A stretch of 64,000 nt of DNA from Neonectria sp. B-13 (lineage: Eukaryota > Ascomycota > Sordariomycetes > Hypocreales > Nectriaceae), in assembly GCA_002682825.1 (NCBI GenBank), contig NOKP01000001.1, positions 1,135,600 to 1,199,599 on the forward strand, in the 5' to 3' direction. A program made the position numbers and the translations under genes. Within the stretch, counting starts at the first letter, position 1. Every line of letters starts with the position of its first letter. Under the pieces are notes generated by a model, which searched no databases, was not told the origin of the DNA, and saw nothing but the letters and a program-made list of their open reading frames with translations. Below are positions 22,195 through 33,844 of the stretch, piece after piece.

Positions 22195-22950
22195 GCCCAT
22201 TCCGGGTTGGCCGAGCATATGGGAAACCAACGGCTGACATCCCGGCAGTGCGGCGAGAGACGCCCATGCGGCGTCTGTATCAAGCTCCGTGACTGCTGCA
22301 GCCTTCTGAAATGGTCTGGCTTAAACAGTGTGATATCCGGCGACCAAGCTCATCTAGACCTGAGGTTGAACGGACCCTTTCACGGACCCTTTCACGGAAC
22401 ATCGCCAAGCCAGGATCGAAAGTCTTTATAAATGGTGGTAGTGGTGGAGTGGGCAGTTTTATGGTGTAGTTCGCAAAGGCTCTCGGGGCCCAGGTGACAA
22501 CGACATGCTCCACGGCCAATATACAGCTGTGTCGGAGCCGATGAAGTTATTGACTATCGGGAGTCGAACGTCCTCTCAAAGAATTGAAACGGAAAGGGCA
22601 GGCTTTTGACCTTGCTGTCGAGAACCTTGGGATACCAGCTGACTTATACGAACGGAGTGGTCTCTTTGTAAAGCAAAGTGGAGCGTTTTTGCAGGTTGCG
22701 ATACAGAAATCTGTAGGGGCCATGATTCGCTGGGGCATTTTGCAAGGATATCTGGGAGGTGGACGGAGACCGCTTCGGGTCGTGAGGGTGAATATCAACA
22801 GGGAAGATTTGGAACAGGTCGGTCGGTGAATGGCTAGCGGAAAGGTTCAAGCCGTCATCGATGAAATGCTAGAGTGGAAAGAAGCTCCAAAGGCTTACGA
22901 GAAGCTTAGAAAAGGACGCATGGCGGGAAAGATTTGGTGCATGTCGGCCA
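22195..22950 (+). pseudogene. Decayed MDR (quinone oxidoreductase / RTN4IP1-like) gene
   Basis: Family sequence can be followed in pieces: SGLAEHM at about 22199, VSSSVTAAA at about 22275, KPGSKVFINGGSGGVGSF at 22407-22463, FAKALGAQVTTTCSTAN at 22470-22520, GADEVIDYRESNVLS at about 22536-22580, then one open stretch 22584-22826 and its continuation 22830-22926 (ASGKVQAVIDE...KLRKGRMAGKI). This is the order of an NADPH-binding MDR protein of the reticulon-4-interacting type. It is broken by TAG at 22467-22469 where Gln is expected, by a small deletion near 22530, a compensating 1-nt loss near 22578, and by TGA at 22827-22829 where Trp is expected. A 12-bp direct duplication (22371-22394) also interrupts it. 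It is a different subfamily from the intact MDR gene at 10746. Confidence 0.8.
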
Positions 22951-23394
22951 TTTGTGAAAGGAAGGTCTTACGCCTCTACTCGGAGCCCATATTTAGGAAT
23001 GTAATTCATGACGAGGCGTTCTGTGTTTTGTCTAATCAGGGAAGTAAGTCGTTGTGAACTCCCCCTCCTCGAGACCGAGTACTCCTTTACAAATCCCTCG
23101 ATAGTTTGAAGATTTAAAGATCAAATGACGGGAGGGAGTGAATACCAGAACGGAAGTTAACTGGGGATGCTCGCTGATCCTGCCTTGTTTGGCCCGGGCG
23201 GCACGCCGAGCCCGATATTTATGGAGCCAAAGCTCAGCTGGCAGGGATGCGCGGAATTATCGTCACCAGCATGCGGAATTAAAGTCGCCAACATGGAGTA
23301 TTTAGTTGAAGGAAAGGCGCTCGCCGCTGAGTGAGGCTTTACCTCTAAAGTGTACCAGGTTCAGCTAGTAGTGGCTAGGAAAGTCGAGTTCAAG
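22951..23394. other. Intergenic
   Basis: Separates the MDR pseudogene from the cysteine-module gene, and should contain the latter's promoter. No gene seen. Confidence 0.5.
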
Positions 23395-24901
23395 ATGTTC
23401 TTACGATCAAGAACTTTGGCTCTTGTACAATTCCTGGGCCTCTACTCTTCCCAGTCGTTGGTCAGCGCAAAAGATGTTGTCTACGTCACTGACTTGTCAA
23501 TATATACCTACCTAGTGAGTTCGCGCTTGTAAAGGCCATGGAGTCACACATTCACGGAATAAGAAAGAGCTAATTATTTGGTAGGCCCCTTGTGCCTCCT
23601 CCACCGTCTCCCGGGCTGTCGCTGAGCAGACGGAAGGCAAATACTGCCTAGAGTCTGTCACTGACCTACAATCATGCGTTTGTACCAGTCAGTCGGACGT
23701 CGTCATCAAATCCCTATCCGGGCTCGTCAGGGGGTACTGCGGGTCAACGGCGAGCCAGGATCAAGCTTCTGCATCTACAGTTCTAGATGCTTACTGTAAC
23801 TAAGATGCCACGAAAGCATTCCCGACTGCTATACATCCGGTGGAGTCATACATCTACGAGATTGCCCCCTTTGAAGAGCTCGCGCCATGTGCGTCGAGCT
23901 TAGTCTCGGTAATAGTGCAGAGAAATGTAAAAATCAGCAATTCCACGCAACAATTGTCACCCAGCCGGCAGCTAACCTCCTCGATATAGACAATAAAGGG
24001 CTGCCCACCAAATCCAACAGCTCTCGCATCCTGCGTTTGCGAAAAGGACCAGATTTCCCTCACCATTAGCCAGAGTCTGAAGCAAGGTGTCCAAATTCAA
24101 TGTTCTAATACGGCAGACATTAGCTCGGCTCAAGCTGTATTCTCAGCATACTGCGCCTTGAACTCTGGCGTCACGACGTTCCCCACTCAATCAGATCCTC
24201 CAGGAGATATGTCGTACTATGTCACAGACCTTACGCAGTATAAGTCTTTGGACACTTGTGTTCAGATTGCGATGTCATCGGCTATCATGATACAAACACT
24301 GGCCCTTTGTCCGACGAACGGACCCCAGGCTCTCGCCTCTTGCGTCTGTATCAAGAACAGTGTCTCCAAACGGGTTAGAAGCACTCTTTCCAATGGGGCC
24401 GAGATTCATTGCGGAAACAACTATATGGGAAATCTTGCCTCGGCCACTAGTGTGCTTGATCTGTATTGCAGCGCTGCCAAGGCGCAAGTCACTGAAGAAG
24501 TGATAGTTTCGATACCCTCATCTGGTACAAGGGCCCCTGGTACGTCAGAGACAGGTTCTAGCAGCCCTGAGTCTAAGGGTAGCGGGCCAAGTGCTGGGGT
24601 GATTACTGGCGCTACAGTTGGTGCTATTTGCGCTCTACTACTTGGGGGCATAACGGTATTTTGTATTATGAGACCACGAACTGGGTCAAAGACGGATGAA
24701 TCTGGGCTACAATCTCCGTCTCAGAGTCAACAACATATGGCTGGCGAGGCAGCCGATATTATACCATTGCCATTACTACCGGCCTCTAGCGATGCGAATC
24801 ATGCGATTTCAACGGTCCCTCACCAAGACACCACTGCTTCTCCACCGCCCTACCAACCAGGGCTGTACGGAGACATTTATTCTAAGAAAATAGACCAATA
24901 G
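23395..24901 (+). pseudogene. Secreted/membrane protein with three six-cysteine CFEM-like modules, interrupted by a stop codon
   Basis: Exons 23395-23514, 23585-23926 and 23990-24901 (introns 70 and 63 bp; the second has a clear GCTAAC branch site). A signal peptide leads into three similar modules, each with six cysteines in the order ...APCASS / C / CVC / C / AYC: module 1 about 23585-23797, module 2 about 23885-24155, module 3 about 24255-24470. A Ser/Gly/Pro linker, one membrane helix (ITGATVGAICALLLGGITVF) and a Pro-rich cytosolic tail follow. A TAA at 23801-23803, directly after module 1, stops the frame at codon 113; it stands where Gln (CAA) would fit, and no donor/acceptor pair removes it in frame. 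The sequence after the stop is otherwise intact, so the damage looks recent. Without the stop this would be a type I surface protein of about 457 residues. Role unknown. Confidence 0.75.
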
Positions 24902-25623
24902 CTTTGGTGTTGTTATCAATACTGAATCCTATCTTGTAACTTACTAATTCACCTTGAACCTTGACTGTAAACTCCATGATGACTGCTTCGATATGGAGGG
25001 CTGCTTATTTAGAGAGTCGTCCACTTATGACTCGAAGCTGTGCGTCGTTGTTTTTGGAAGATTTTACTCGAAAACTCTGGATACGATCGATTTCCTCAAA
25101 TCAGCTCGCTCTAATTATTTTCATCTGTAAGTCGCCAATTCTATGTCCACTCTAGACTATTTTCTGGTTCAACTATCAACCTTTCCTCCTCTTAAACAAA
25201 CCATCAGGCTTGGCTCCCTTCCCCCAAAACTCCAACCCGTTGACGGGGAGCTTCTCAAGAAGAAGACGGGGAAGTATGTCTCCTGACCCGATGTTCTGAT
25301 ATCTTATGTGCTTTCTATACAGTATCCACCTCCAATAATTGAGATACATCATACACAAACCACGCATCCAGACCAAGTTGTCATCGCGTGGTGCCGAGTC
25401 CTTGAACACTCATCTGCGGACACAGAGGAGACACGCTGGAAAGGCGGGTACCTCCGTGCTTCTCTAGCTCCGTGCCTTTCTAACTCCTCGGCGTGAAAAA
25501 CACGTCGAGGTTGGCAGAGACTTTGCCGGAGTGGTGTTCGATCGAGAACACAGCGAGCTAGTAGAGAACTTCTCTGAACAGTATTCATGGAAGAATACAG
25601 CAGTTGGCTCCCATGTCTTCAAG
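24902..25623. other. Intergenic; weak minus-strand frame at 25176-25409
   Basis: Lies between the 3' ends of the cysteine-module gene (plus) and the CxxHxC gene (minus). The minus frame 25176-25409 (77 codons, ending LFKRRKG) is rich in Trp, Tyr and Leu and might be part of a lost gene, but I cannot assign it. Confidence 0.4.
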
Positions 25624-27195
25624 CTAGGGCGGAGCATCAGCAGGATGATACCGCCAACCAGGAAGCCCCTGGTCTGGCAGGTCCCGGTCCATTCGCTCTC
25701 TTCGCTCTGCCTCTTCGTGTTCTCTCCGTCGTGCGAAAGGTGCTCGTGGCCTCGGGGCAGCTTGTCGTGCCTCGGCAATGTCCTCTGCTCTCCGCGCAGC
25801 CTGTTGCTCATTGCGCAGACGCCGTCCGAGATCGGCGATCTGCGCATCTCGCGCATCGAGTTGCTCCCGATGATTGTCGACCACGTGTTGGTTTTGCCTA
25901 CGCCCTCTCTGTTCGGCTTCGAGAGAGATATGCCGAATGCACAAGTTGCTGATGGGGCCAGCCCGCTCATTGCCACAGTCTGCATTTGTGCATGAGCGCG
26001 GCACACAGTACCCGCCCGGGACCTTGGCGAGGAGCTGACAGTCTGCATCTCGGCACTTGTGGTTGTCGCAAAAGGCATTTCCTGGCTCAGTATGCCTGTC
26101 GCAGTTGAGCGAGCTGCAGCAATGCTGTTGGCAGAGCTGGCGATCATCGGTGACCTGCCCCAGGCAATCCTCGAGCCGGCATGTGTGGTTGACACAGTTC
26201 CGAGACAAAGGGATCGTCGTGTCTTCGATGCGGTTTAAGCAGTCCCCTTTCGTGCACGCATCTGGTCTGGTCAGCTAAAGCACGCTCTCGGATCGCTCAG
26301 CCAAGTTGACTTACGGTCCTGGCACCAAGTGTTCTCTTCGTTTCGGACCTGATCCCGGTATCTCTGGCACCTGGCAACCCCACAGCGATGTCGAGGACAG
26401 CTCGTCTCATCTATCCGCACGACTTCTTCGCAGTGCTGCCCCGGCGCAAGACAGAAGCGATGGTCTTGACAACACAGCCCAGGCTCGTCATCAGCTCCAA
26501 CAGCGCAGTATCTAGTACACTCCGGGGCAGAGCAGAGCTGGTGCTCGAAACACTGTCCTGTATCGCGGCCGCGATAGGCCCCTCTCAAGCATACAGGGCA
26601 CTTGTGCGTCGAACAGAACCGACTCCCCGGCACCTGCTCCAGCATGCAACGTTCCCATGCGCAAATCGTCTGTCCCACATGCTCGCCGCAGTAAGCAGAG
26701 TTTGCTACGGGCTTTCGGGAACAGATCCGTTTGCCATGTGGACTCGTAAAGCCACAAGCATCTAACCACAACGTTGGTATCAGCATGGCCTTCATTGCTG
26801 GGACTTCGTTGCGGAAAGGACACTTACGATTTGGGCAACACCAAGAAGGCTCGCGCTGCTTAGAGCCTCTCGCAACTTTGCAACTGGGTTCTTGACAAGT
26901 GGCGTCTGGCTTTCGTTAGGAATTGAATGAACAGGACAGCGATGAGAGGAGGAAACGTGGACTCACGCCGACGACAGTACTTAAAGTCCTGGCTTCTTCG
27001 ACTAAGGCAACAGGGAGGTCCAAGTGCACAGGTGTCTTTGCAATGTCAGTTTGATATCGAAGGGTAGATCCGGGTGGCCTACTCACGATGCTTGCACCAA
27101 GAAGAAGAGTGCTTCTCCAAGCGGTAGACTGGGTTCGAGCAACTTTTGCTCGCACACTCTGGAGTGAGGGAACATTTTGACCCCCACAGACCCAT
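25624..27195 (-). CDS. CxxHxC tandem-repeat protein with C-terminal coiled coil
   Basis: Five exons on the minus strand: 27087-27195, 26967-27035, 26828-26905, 26315-26761 and 25624-26261, giving 446 residues. Every intron has a GTGAGT or GTAAGT donor, and every one falls after the first base of a codon (phase 1), just after or within the H of a [WYF]C..H motif. The protein consists of about 13 repeats of 22-30 residues built on C..H.C, for example WCKHHTC, FCSTHKC, SCPRHRC, NCVNHTC, LCQQHCC and FCDNHKC, each with one or two further cysteines. From about residue 345 the chain becomes a charged helical coiled coil (LDARDAQIADLGRRLRNEQQ) ending in a short Pro-rich tail. No signal peptide is seen from this start, so an intracellular zinc-binding role is more likely than an extracellular one. 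I know similar uncharacterised proteins only from Fusarium-type genomes. Confidence 0.8.
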
Positions 27196-30100
27196 ACTGA
27201 TCTTGATGGATACCCACAATCAAGATAGTACAGGCCCTGGAGTGTCCTGTAGCGCGTTCCTCCAAAACAATGGTCGGAAGACGCAGCGGACGAGGGCTAA
27301 ACCGATCAAGCCAAGAAGGAAACAAATACAATAATATGTTTGGAACTTTGAAGCTGGTAAGGATGTCTTACAGGACTCAATACAATGGTGTGGAAAGAGT
27401 TGCGAACTGGAGTAGGCTCGGGCCCTACTTATACCTGAGACGAAGATATCAATCACAGCTCAAGCTGCTATGAGGCTGTGTACCGCGTAGGACACATTCA
27501 TTGACGTTACTCAGGGCAGTCGTCGTCGATTGACTGTGATTCACTGACACGTTTAGCTCTCGTGACTTGAACTTGTCCATCGACATTGACACCACAGCCC
27601 CAGTTCGTGAAACGGCAATGCGCATCGCCCTTAAGGGTTTGGTGAAACACAGATACTCCGTCTATCTGACCGACTTGGGCCTTTCTTAGATTGCCAGATA
27701 CCCTGACTCAAGAGGGCTTTTGAGCCTCGTAGGTTGACTGTAGGTATCTTCTAGCTTTGATTCACGACTCCAATTAGGAATCAAGGTGGTTTACGCTTGC
27801 TTCAGACGAATGGAGCACAATTGCAGAATAGCCACGGGGAGGCACGGGTCACACTAGAAACCTCAGACACCCTCAATCCTACCTTCCAATTAGCAACATG
27901 GGAATGTCGTAGGCTGGGGTTTATCCCGCTATCGTGGGGATTCAATCACATTCCCAAGGGAGCAATAGACGTGAAGTTGTCCGCGAGAAAGGCCAGTGAG
28001 CTCTACATATTGTCCTCTATTTGGTTTTTATTCAAAGACAGAACCCTCCTCTTCTTACATATCTAAGACTCAGTTGACTGGTATCTCGACGAATCACTTT
28101 CACACGCCGCCACATTCTAAGCCTAGAAGAAGCATAGCAGATAGCTCAACACCTCAGTGACGAACTATCTACAAGGTTGACATGACGTCGTAGCTCTGCG
28201 AGTCAGCCCACGGTCTAGTACTCGTTGCATTATGGTACACCGCCACTTGATTACATACTTGCTCAGTACTCCCACATTGTCTTGGTATATCTCCAGTTGC
28301 ACCCGACTTCCCTGCCCCATCATCACAAGCTAGACTACCTTGTCCAAACACACCTACACTCCAGTCCAGCCCGTTCCCCCAGTCCTGGAAGTATTACATG
28401 GAAGCATCTAGCTGATCGTGAAAACATGGCGGGCTTTATCAGTCCTAGGAAGACAAACTCAGAAATAAGGCTGTCTCGTACACCCAACTTCAGTAATTGC
28501 GTAAACCCGCAACCCAGATCTGCCATCGTCAACACAGCCTAGAGCAGGTACGTGGGCTGCCTGACAGGCCAAGGTGACTGTAAGCGAGTGACACGATATA
28601 GCTGCTAGGCTCTGCAAGCCTAACATTAGGTGTCGAGATAATACTGTGTGAGGTAACAATGTGGCTTAAACTGTCCTACATCAGTCGACTCATCCGTTCG
28701 TACAAGACCTAAACTGTCAGACCGCCACGACGCGGCTCTGGGGTGAATCTACATCCGGTACAGATCTGGGGTACATACATGCTCACGAGGTAATTAGAAA
28801 TCAGGGTGATAGTTAGATAAGATCGTAATATGATGTATACAGCTTTCAATATGAACCTTGCCTTCCCGTAAACTTGGTTGGCAAAGTTGACTAAAGCCCA
28901 GAATCCCTATCTTCACCATATCCCGAGGCTAAGCACAGCGAATACCCAAGGAGAACCTTTGAATATCCGATAGCATTGTGTGGGAACAGATGGAGGCAAA
29001 ACGCCTGCTCAACTTTCCAATGTAAAATCTGCTGTAGCATTGACAATCTATCGTGTTCTGGGCGAAAACACGCTTCCAGTCTCATGATCCGATCCGAACC
29101 TGTTGTATCCCTTCACTGCGGCACCTCGCGCGTTACGCATGCCCTTGCATCTGACTTTACGCAGCATAAACCACCCAGTCTCCGTATCACTCTCTCCCTG
29201 CCAGGGCCGCCCCGTAAAGCTTTGCTATGGTGGCTGCGTAGGTCTGTGGATCGTAACGTCGGCCTCACTTCTTGAGGCTCTGCCTGGGTCGGCCTCGATC
29301 GCAGCGGCGATAAGGGGGTGTCGATTCCTAGAGAACTCGCTTGGTTAGTACACGTCTGTGGTAACGTGACGAGGAGCAAACAAATACCTTCATGGAGTCA
29401 CGAGCTCCTACAGCCGCACTTGGAGCCGAAAACGCCGGGATATACTCCCACAACGCACACGGCCAAGATTGGCCGCAAGTCGGAGTTAGGCATCGATGTG
29501 TTTTCGATGATGACGATAGTACAAGTCTCGTTCCCGTGATGCAGCAAGAGGCAGCTGGCTGATGACGGAAACGCACCCCTGACACTAGCAGAGGCAGTCT
29601 CCCTTCCTCGCAAGTCCTGCTCCACAGAAGAGTTAGTGCAGGATGGGAGGGAGGAACACAAGAGACTTACCTTACCTCTCCCTCCTTCGCTCCCTTCCTG
29701 ACTCCCTTCCCAGGACTGAGACCGGAGACTCCGGACGACGCGAGCCCGCACGTCGCCTTCGATGTAGAATGAAGACCTGGAGGGAGCTGCGTTTATATGC
29801 AACACCCCAATGCAATATTTCCGACTTCCCTGGGCTCATCTCATTACACGCTTGCGGGGTTGGGGCCTATCTCGTCCGCTCAGTGGATCCCAGGTTGCCT
29901 TACGGCTAGGATGACAGGTTTGACGAATACAAAGCGCAGCCAAGGGAATCAAGACGTAAGCGAATGAGTAGAACCTTGGAAAGGGGTTTCGGTTATTTTC
30001 TCTGCCTTCGGAGCATGCGAAATCGTGGAATCTGGTTCATCGTCGGCCTGTCACCTCAATAGGTTAGCAAGTGACCATTTCCAACCGTGGGCATTTTGTG

Positions 30101-30632
30101 AGCACCATCGCCGTAATTGACATACTTAGCCGAGAGCGCTCGACGGTGAGCAGGTCGCTCAAGTGGATTGCCGGCTTGGTTAGCGAACGGAACGGTTGTG
30201 ACGTTACTGGGTGGTTAACAAACTGATGCTCGTACCCGGTTCTTGGGACACCCGAGGTGGAATCCCTCAGAAGTGCCGAAGCCAGCTGACGAGACTCCAG
30301 CACTGGCACCGTTCAGAGCGGGTCGTAAAATTCACTGGCGAATACGCGAAATGCCGACGCAGTTCTCGCCTGGGCTAGCTTCACTCTGCTCTGTCGTCTC
30401 TGGGGCTGTGGGCATCATGTCTGACATCAACTTGGGTGGTGTTCAATCCTGTCAATAGCCAAGGCTTGAATACCCCTGTTATGGTATGTGGAAATTCGCT
30501 TGCATTCATGAATAAGTATATACTAGAAGACTTCTGTTGTCCGTTAGCCAACCCTTGCCATATTTCTCTTTCTTTCTCGTGATGTCCTTCTCAGTCGGGG
30601 GCATCTCTTTTGCGCCATTATGACCAAGGGCC
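27196..30632. other. 3.4-kb gene-free interval
   Basis: No gene is supported. On the minus strand 27220-27340 encodes a hydrophobic stretch (CFLLGLIGLALVRCVF) close to the start of the CxxHxC gene, but joining them would need a 35-bp intron, too short to accept. The frames at 28225-28542, 29398-29805 and 29643-29909 overlap on opposite strands and have no recognisable content. Confidence 0.5.
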
Positions 30633-33414
30633 TTAATTCAAGACCGCGCATAGGGGCAAGTCCCTCGAGCTGCTGCCGACGTACACCTTCTTCTCGTGCT
30701 CTGTGACGACCCAGTCCTGCGACACAACGTCCCAGTTGCTCAGGTCACGACGTGTGATGTCGGCAGTGAAGATGAAGCTCTGACCAGGCGCAATGCCCTC
30801 CAGTCGCTCAAAACCGCGCAGGACACGAACGGGCTCGTCGCCGCCAAGGCCTATGTAGAGTTGAGGGATCTCGTCAGACGTGGCATCGCCCGTGTTGGTG
30901 ATGGTTGCGGAGACGGTGTACAGAACATCCCAAAGCTGAGGATTGCCGCCGGGGGCACCCGAGGCCGGGCTCTTGGGCTGGGGCGAGCCGTTGATAGCGT
31001 TGGGAGGGAGGAACTGCTCGGCAGTCTGGCCGTAATAAGGATCGGCCGACGCCTCCTTGCCAGAGGACGAGGTGTTGAGCCATGGGTAGATGAACTGGTA
31101 GATGTAACGAATGTTGGACGGGAAAGTGTAGTCGGAGAGGTCGGTGCTGAAGTTGCCTAGCTCGGGAGCGGCAATCGTCTCGCCAGAAGTAGGCTCGTAG
31201 GGAGTGTCGATGTGAGCTTGAATCTGAAGGTCGGAGTACTCGAAGGTGGTCCAGGAGAGACCATAGCCGAACTCGTAGAGGGGCGCGTCAGAGTTTTTGG
31301 AGGCCTTGTCGTCCGTGCTGGGAGACTTGCGGTCGAAGTGGCGGTAGTCAATGAAGACGCCCTCGGAAAACTCTTGCTGGGGAGCACCCTGGCCATTGTT
31401 GGGCTTGTACAAGAGATCGGTGCCGTAGCTCTCGCGGGTGCGACCCCAAGTGAAGGGCGATCGGCCAGGGCTGGTCTTTCCGTAGAGGATGTCGGCAATT
31501 GCGTTACCGGATTCCTGGCCAGGAAGACCGGCCCAGACGATGGCGGTGATATTGGGGTTGTCATACCACTCAGTCAAAATGACCGGGCCGACTGTGTGGA
31601 GAACAACAATGGTGTTGGGACAAACGGAGGAGACGTTCTTGATGAGGTCGTCGCCTTCCTTCCAGAGAGTGAGGTTCTTGCGGTCGCCCTCGTTGCCGTC
31701 GACATTGATGTAGCCCTCGCCGGCATTGGCATTGGCGAAGACAATGGCGGTGACGTTGGGTTGAGAAATGACTTGAAGAGTCTGCTCCCACAGGTTGTTG
31801 TGAAGAATGCTCTCATAACGGGAGCCGTCGGTGTGAGCCTGGAACTGGAGAGCTTGATCTGGGGTGATCAGGTAAGGGAACTGGGAAGTCCCCGAGCCCC
31901 AAGACATGGCAAGGGTACCGTTGTCACACCCGCGGTCGTTGCAGCCGTTGGGGCCGGCGGGGTTGCCTCCAGCATCCTCGCCGATGACGGCCACGAACTT
32001 GGGCTTCTTCAGTGGCAAGGAGCCGCTGTTCTTAAGGAGGACGCTTCCCTTGGCAGCAGCTTCGCGAATGTGCAGGCCGTGATCGCCCACAACGTCGACT
32101 CCGAAGTTGATCTGCTCCCAGTTCTCCTTGGCCGCCATCTGAACGTAGCCAAAGGTGTCGCGGGACCAGGACGAGAAGTTGATATCGGGCATGCTGTCAA
32201 CGGTCCTGCCAACCTTGAAGAAGGATGCCATGATTCGCATGGCCATGTCGTCGATGCGCCATTCGGGAACGGTGCCGTTGATGACTGCCAGGGTCAGGTT
32301 GGCGCCCCAGAAGCTGAGACCGGTGTTGAAGGACGTGTCACCGGGCATGGTCATGTCGAGGCCGGCAGCAGCAGTGGCGGCACCGGAGTGTTGAGCCTGC
32401 CAGTCGCTCATTACGAAGCCCTGGAAGCCAAGCTCCTCCTTCAGAATGCCGTTGATGAGCTTGGAGTTCTGGCACGCGTACGAGTTGTTGAGCTGCTGGT
32501 AAGAGCACATGATGGCGCCAACGCCAGCCTTGACGGCGTCGGCGAAGGGCCAAACATAGAGCTCGTGGAGAGTCTTGTCATCGATGTTGGACGACATGGA
32601 CTCGGTGATGTTGTAGCCGTAGCCTTGGGCCTCGGGGGACTGTCGGAAGTGCTCTTGACGATGTCAGCTTCAGGATTCGAGTGAGATGTCAAAACTTGCT
32701 GTCTTACCTTGCTCATTTCCGACGAAATGCTTCGCGGTAGCAATCACGCCACCCTCTTGGATACCAACGGAGGTCTCAGCTAGGGCGATGCCCGACATGT
32801 AAGGGTCAACCGAGAAGCCCTCCCAGTTGCGGCCGCCAGTCGGGGCTCGACCCAGCGGGCCAGCGACGGGTCCGAGGAGAACGTCGATGCCCTTCTCGTT
32901 GGCTTCGGTACCCATGAGGAGACCGCGCTGGCGCCAGAGCTTGCGACTCCATGAGGCTCCAGCCGTGATGCCTCCGGGAAAGGCGCTGTTGTAATCTGAG
33001 AGGCGAATGCCTAGAGGACCGTCCTGCATGCACAGTCCGCGCATACCGAGGCGAGGGATGGAGCCAGCGTTGCCGACACATCGTTCACCCATCCATCTGC
33101 AGTATAGAGTCAGAATGATGCTGGCAAAGACTCTGGGGACGCGTAATCCAAGGGCGGGCTACTCACCCGACTCCGGTAGTCAAGTTGACCTTCTCGGGGA
33201 GCGTCAGCTGGGAGACGAACTCCCTGGCTCTGACGTAGGCATCCTCCCAGCCCGGGGCCTCGGGATTCATCCATGGTGAGGGATAGTGAGGAGGAGAAGA
33301 TGCGAGGTCGTCTTCTCTCGCGGCGACCTGGAGGGGAACTTGAATGTCAGCGTGGGAACGCGCCAGGGAAGCGAGCGCAAGTGAGAGCAGTGGTAGAGCG
33401 AGTGTGGGCTGCAT
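30633..33414 (-). CDS. Secreted beta-glucosidase, glycoside hydrolase family 3
   Basis: Three exons: 33167-33414, 32708-33096 and 30633-32653 (introns 70 and 54 bp), 885 residues, a normal length for fungal GH3 beta-glucosidases. The start at 33414 gives the signal peptide MQPTLALPLLSLALASLARS. Family landmarks run in order: TTGVGWMGERCVGN, GLCMQDGPLGIR, GVDVLLGP-like GIDVLLGPVAGPLGR, GGRNWEGFSVDP, KHFVGNEQEHFRQ, and GFVMSDWQAQHSG, whose Asp is the expected nucleophile. The (alpha/beta)6 sandwich domain follows (LPLKKPKFVAVIGEDAGG, GLPGQESGNAIADILYG) and then the fibronectin-III-like C-terminal domain (QLYIGLGGDEPVRVLRGF). It should release glucose from cellobiose and other beta-glucosides outside the cell. 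See the separate entry for a possible second first exon at 33761-33844. Confidence 0.95.
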
Positions 33415-33760
33415 TGTGGCGTCGGGGGAGGTTTTTCCTTGAGGAGGATTTGTAAGGCATTCCGCGTGCCAGTGCCACAAAGAGAAAGACGAGACAAAAC
33501 ACAAAGATAAAGCGAGATGAAACAGAGGCAGGAGGGATTCTCTAGTTTTTTTTGGGTGTTATGGTGGTGCAGCCATAAAATACGGGATGAGAGACTCAAC
33601 GCTCGCTCGAGCTTGCATCACCGCGAGGCGCCCATCGGTCGGTGAGCTCTCCCCTCAGCAGCGGAGAGCTCCAACCAATTGGCAGCGATGCCGTGGACGA
33701 TGCATTGGCGTTGGATCCAGGGGGCGGGAAGCGGAAACAGCAGAAAGTGGGCTCACTCAC

Positions 33761-33844
33761 CTTGGCCACACCGGCGGCGGGAATAGCAGCGTCGGTGCCA
33801 GCGGCCGAAAGCAGCAAAGCTGCGACGAGCGAAGTCGTCTTCAT
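33761..33844 (-). other. Signal-peptide-coding exon candidate upstream of the GH3 gene
   Basis: On the minus strand an ATG at 33844 in good context (AAACATGAAG) opens 28 codons with a signal-peptide-like sequence (MKTTSLVAALLLSAAGTDAA, then IPAAGVAK), followed at once by a GTGAGT donor at 33760. A TATA box lies about 165 bp upstream. Splicing to the CTCCAG acceptor at 33328 would join it in phase 0 to codon VAAREDD of the GH3 gene, replacing that gene's own signal peptide; the intron would be 433 bp. Without splicing the frame stays open for 82 codons (to 33596), so a tiny secreted protein is the other reading. I cannot decide between these. Confidence 0.45.

Noticed and set aside
23796..23816. 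Tiny intron that would remove the TAA in the cysteine-module gene
   Set aside because: The only in-phase acceptor gives a 21-bp intron, below workable size.
27220..27456. Hydrophobic N-terminal exon for the CxxHxC protein
   Set aside because: Joining it needs a 35-bp intron; the ATG at 27195 stands on its own.
31212..32684. 490-codon plus-strand frame through the GH3 gene
   Set aside because: Antisense shadow of the beta-glucosidase, caused by its GC-rich third positions; no family resemblance.
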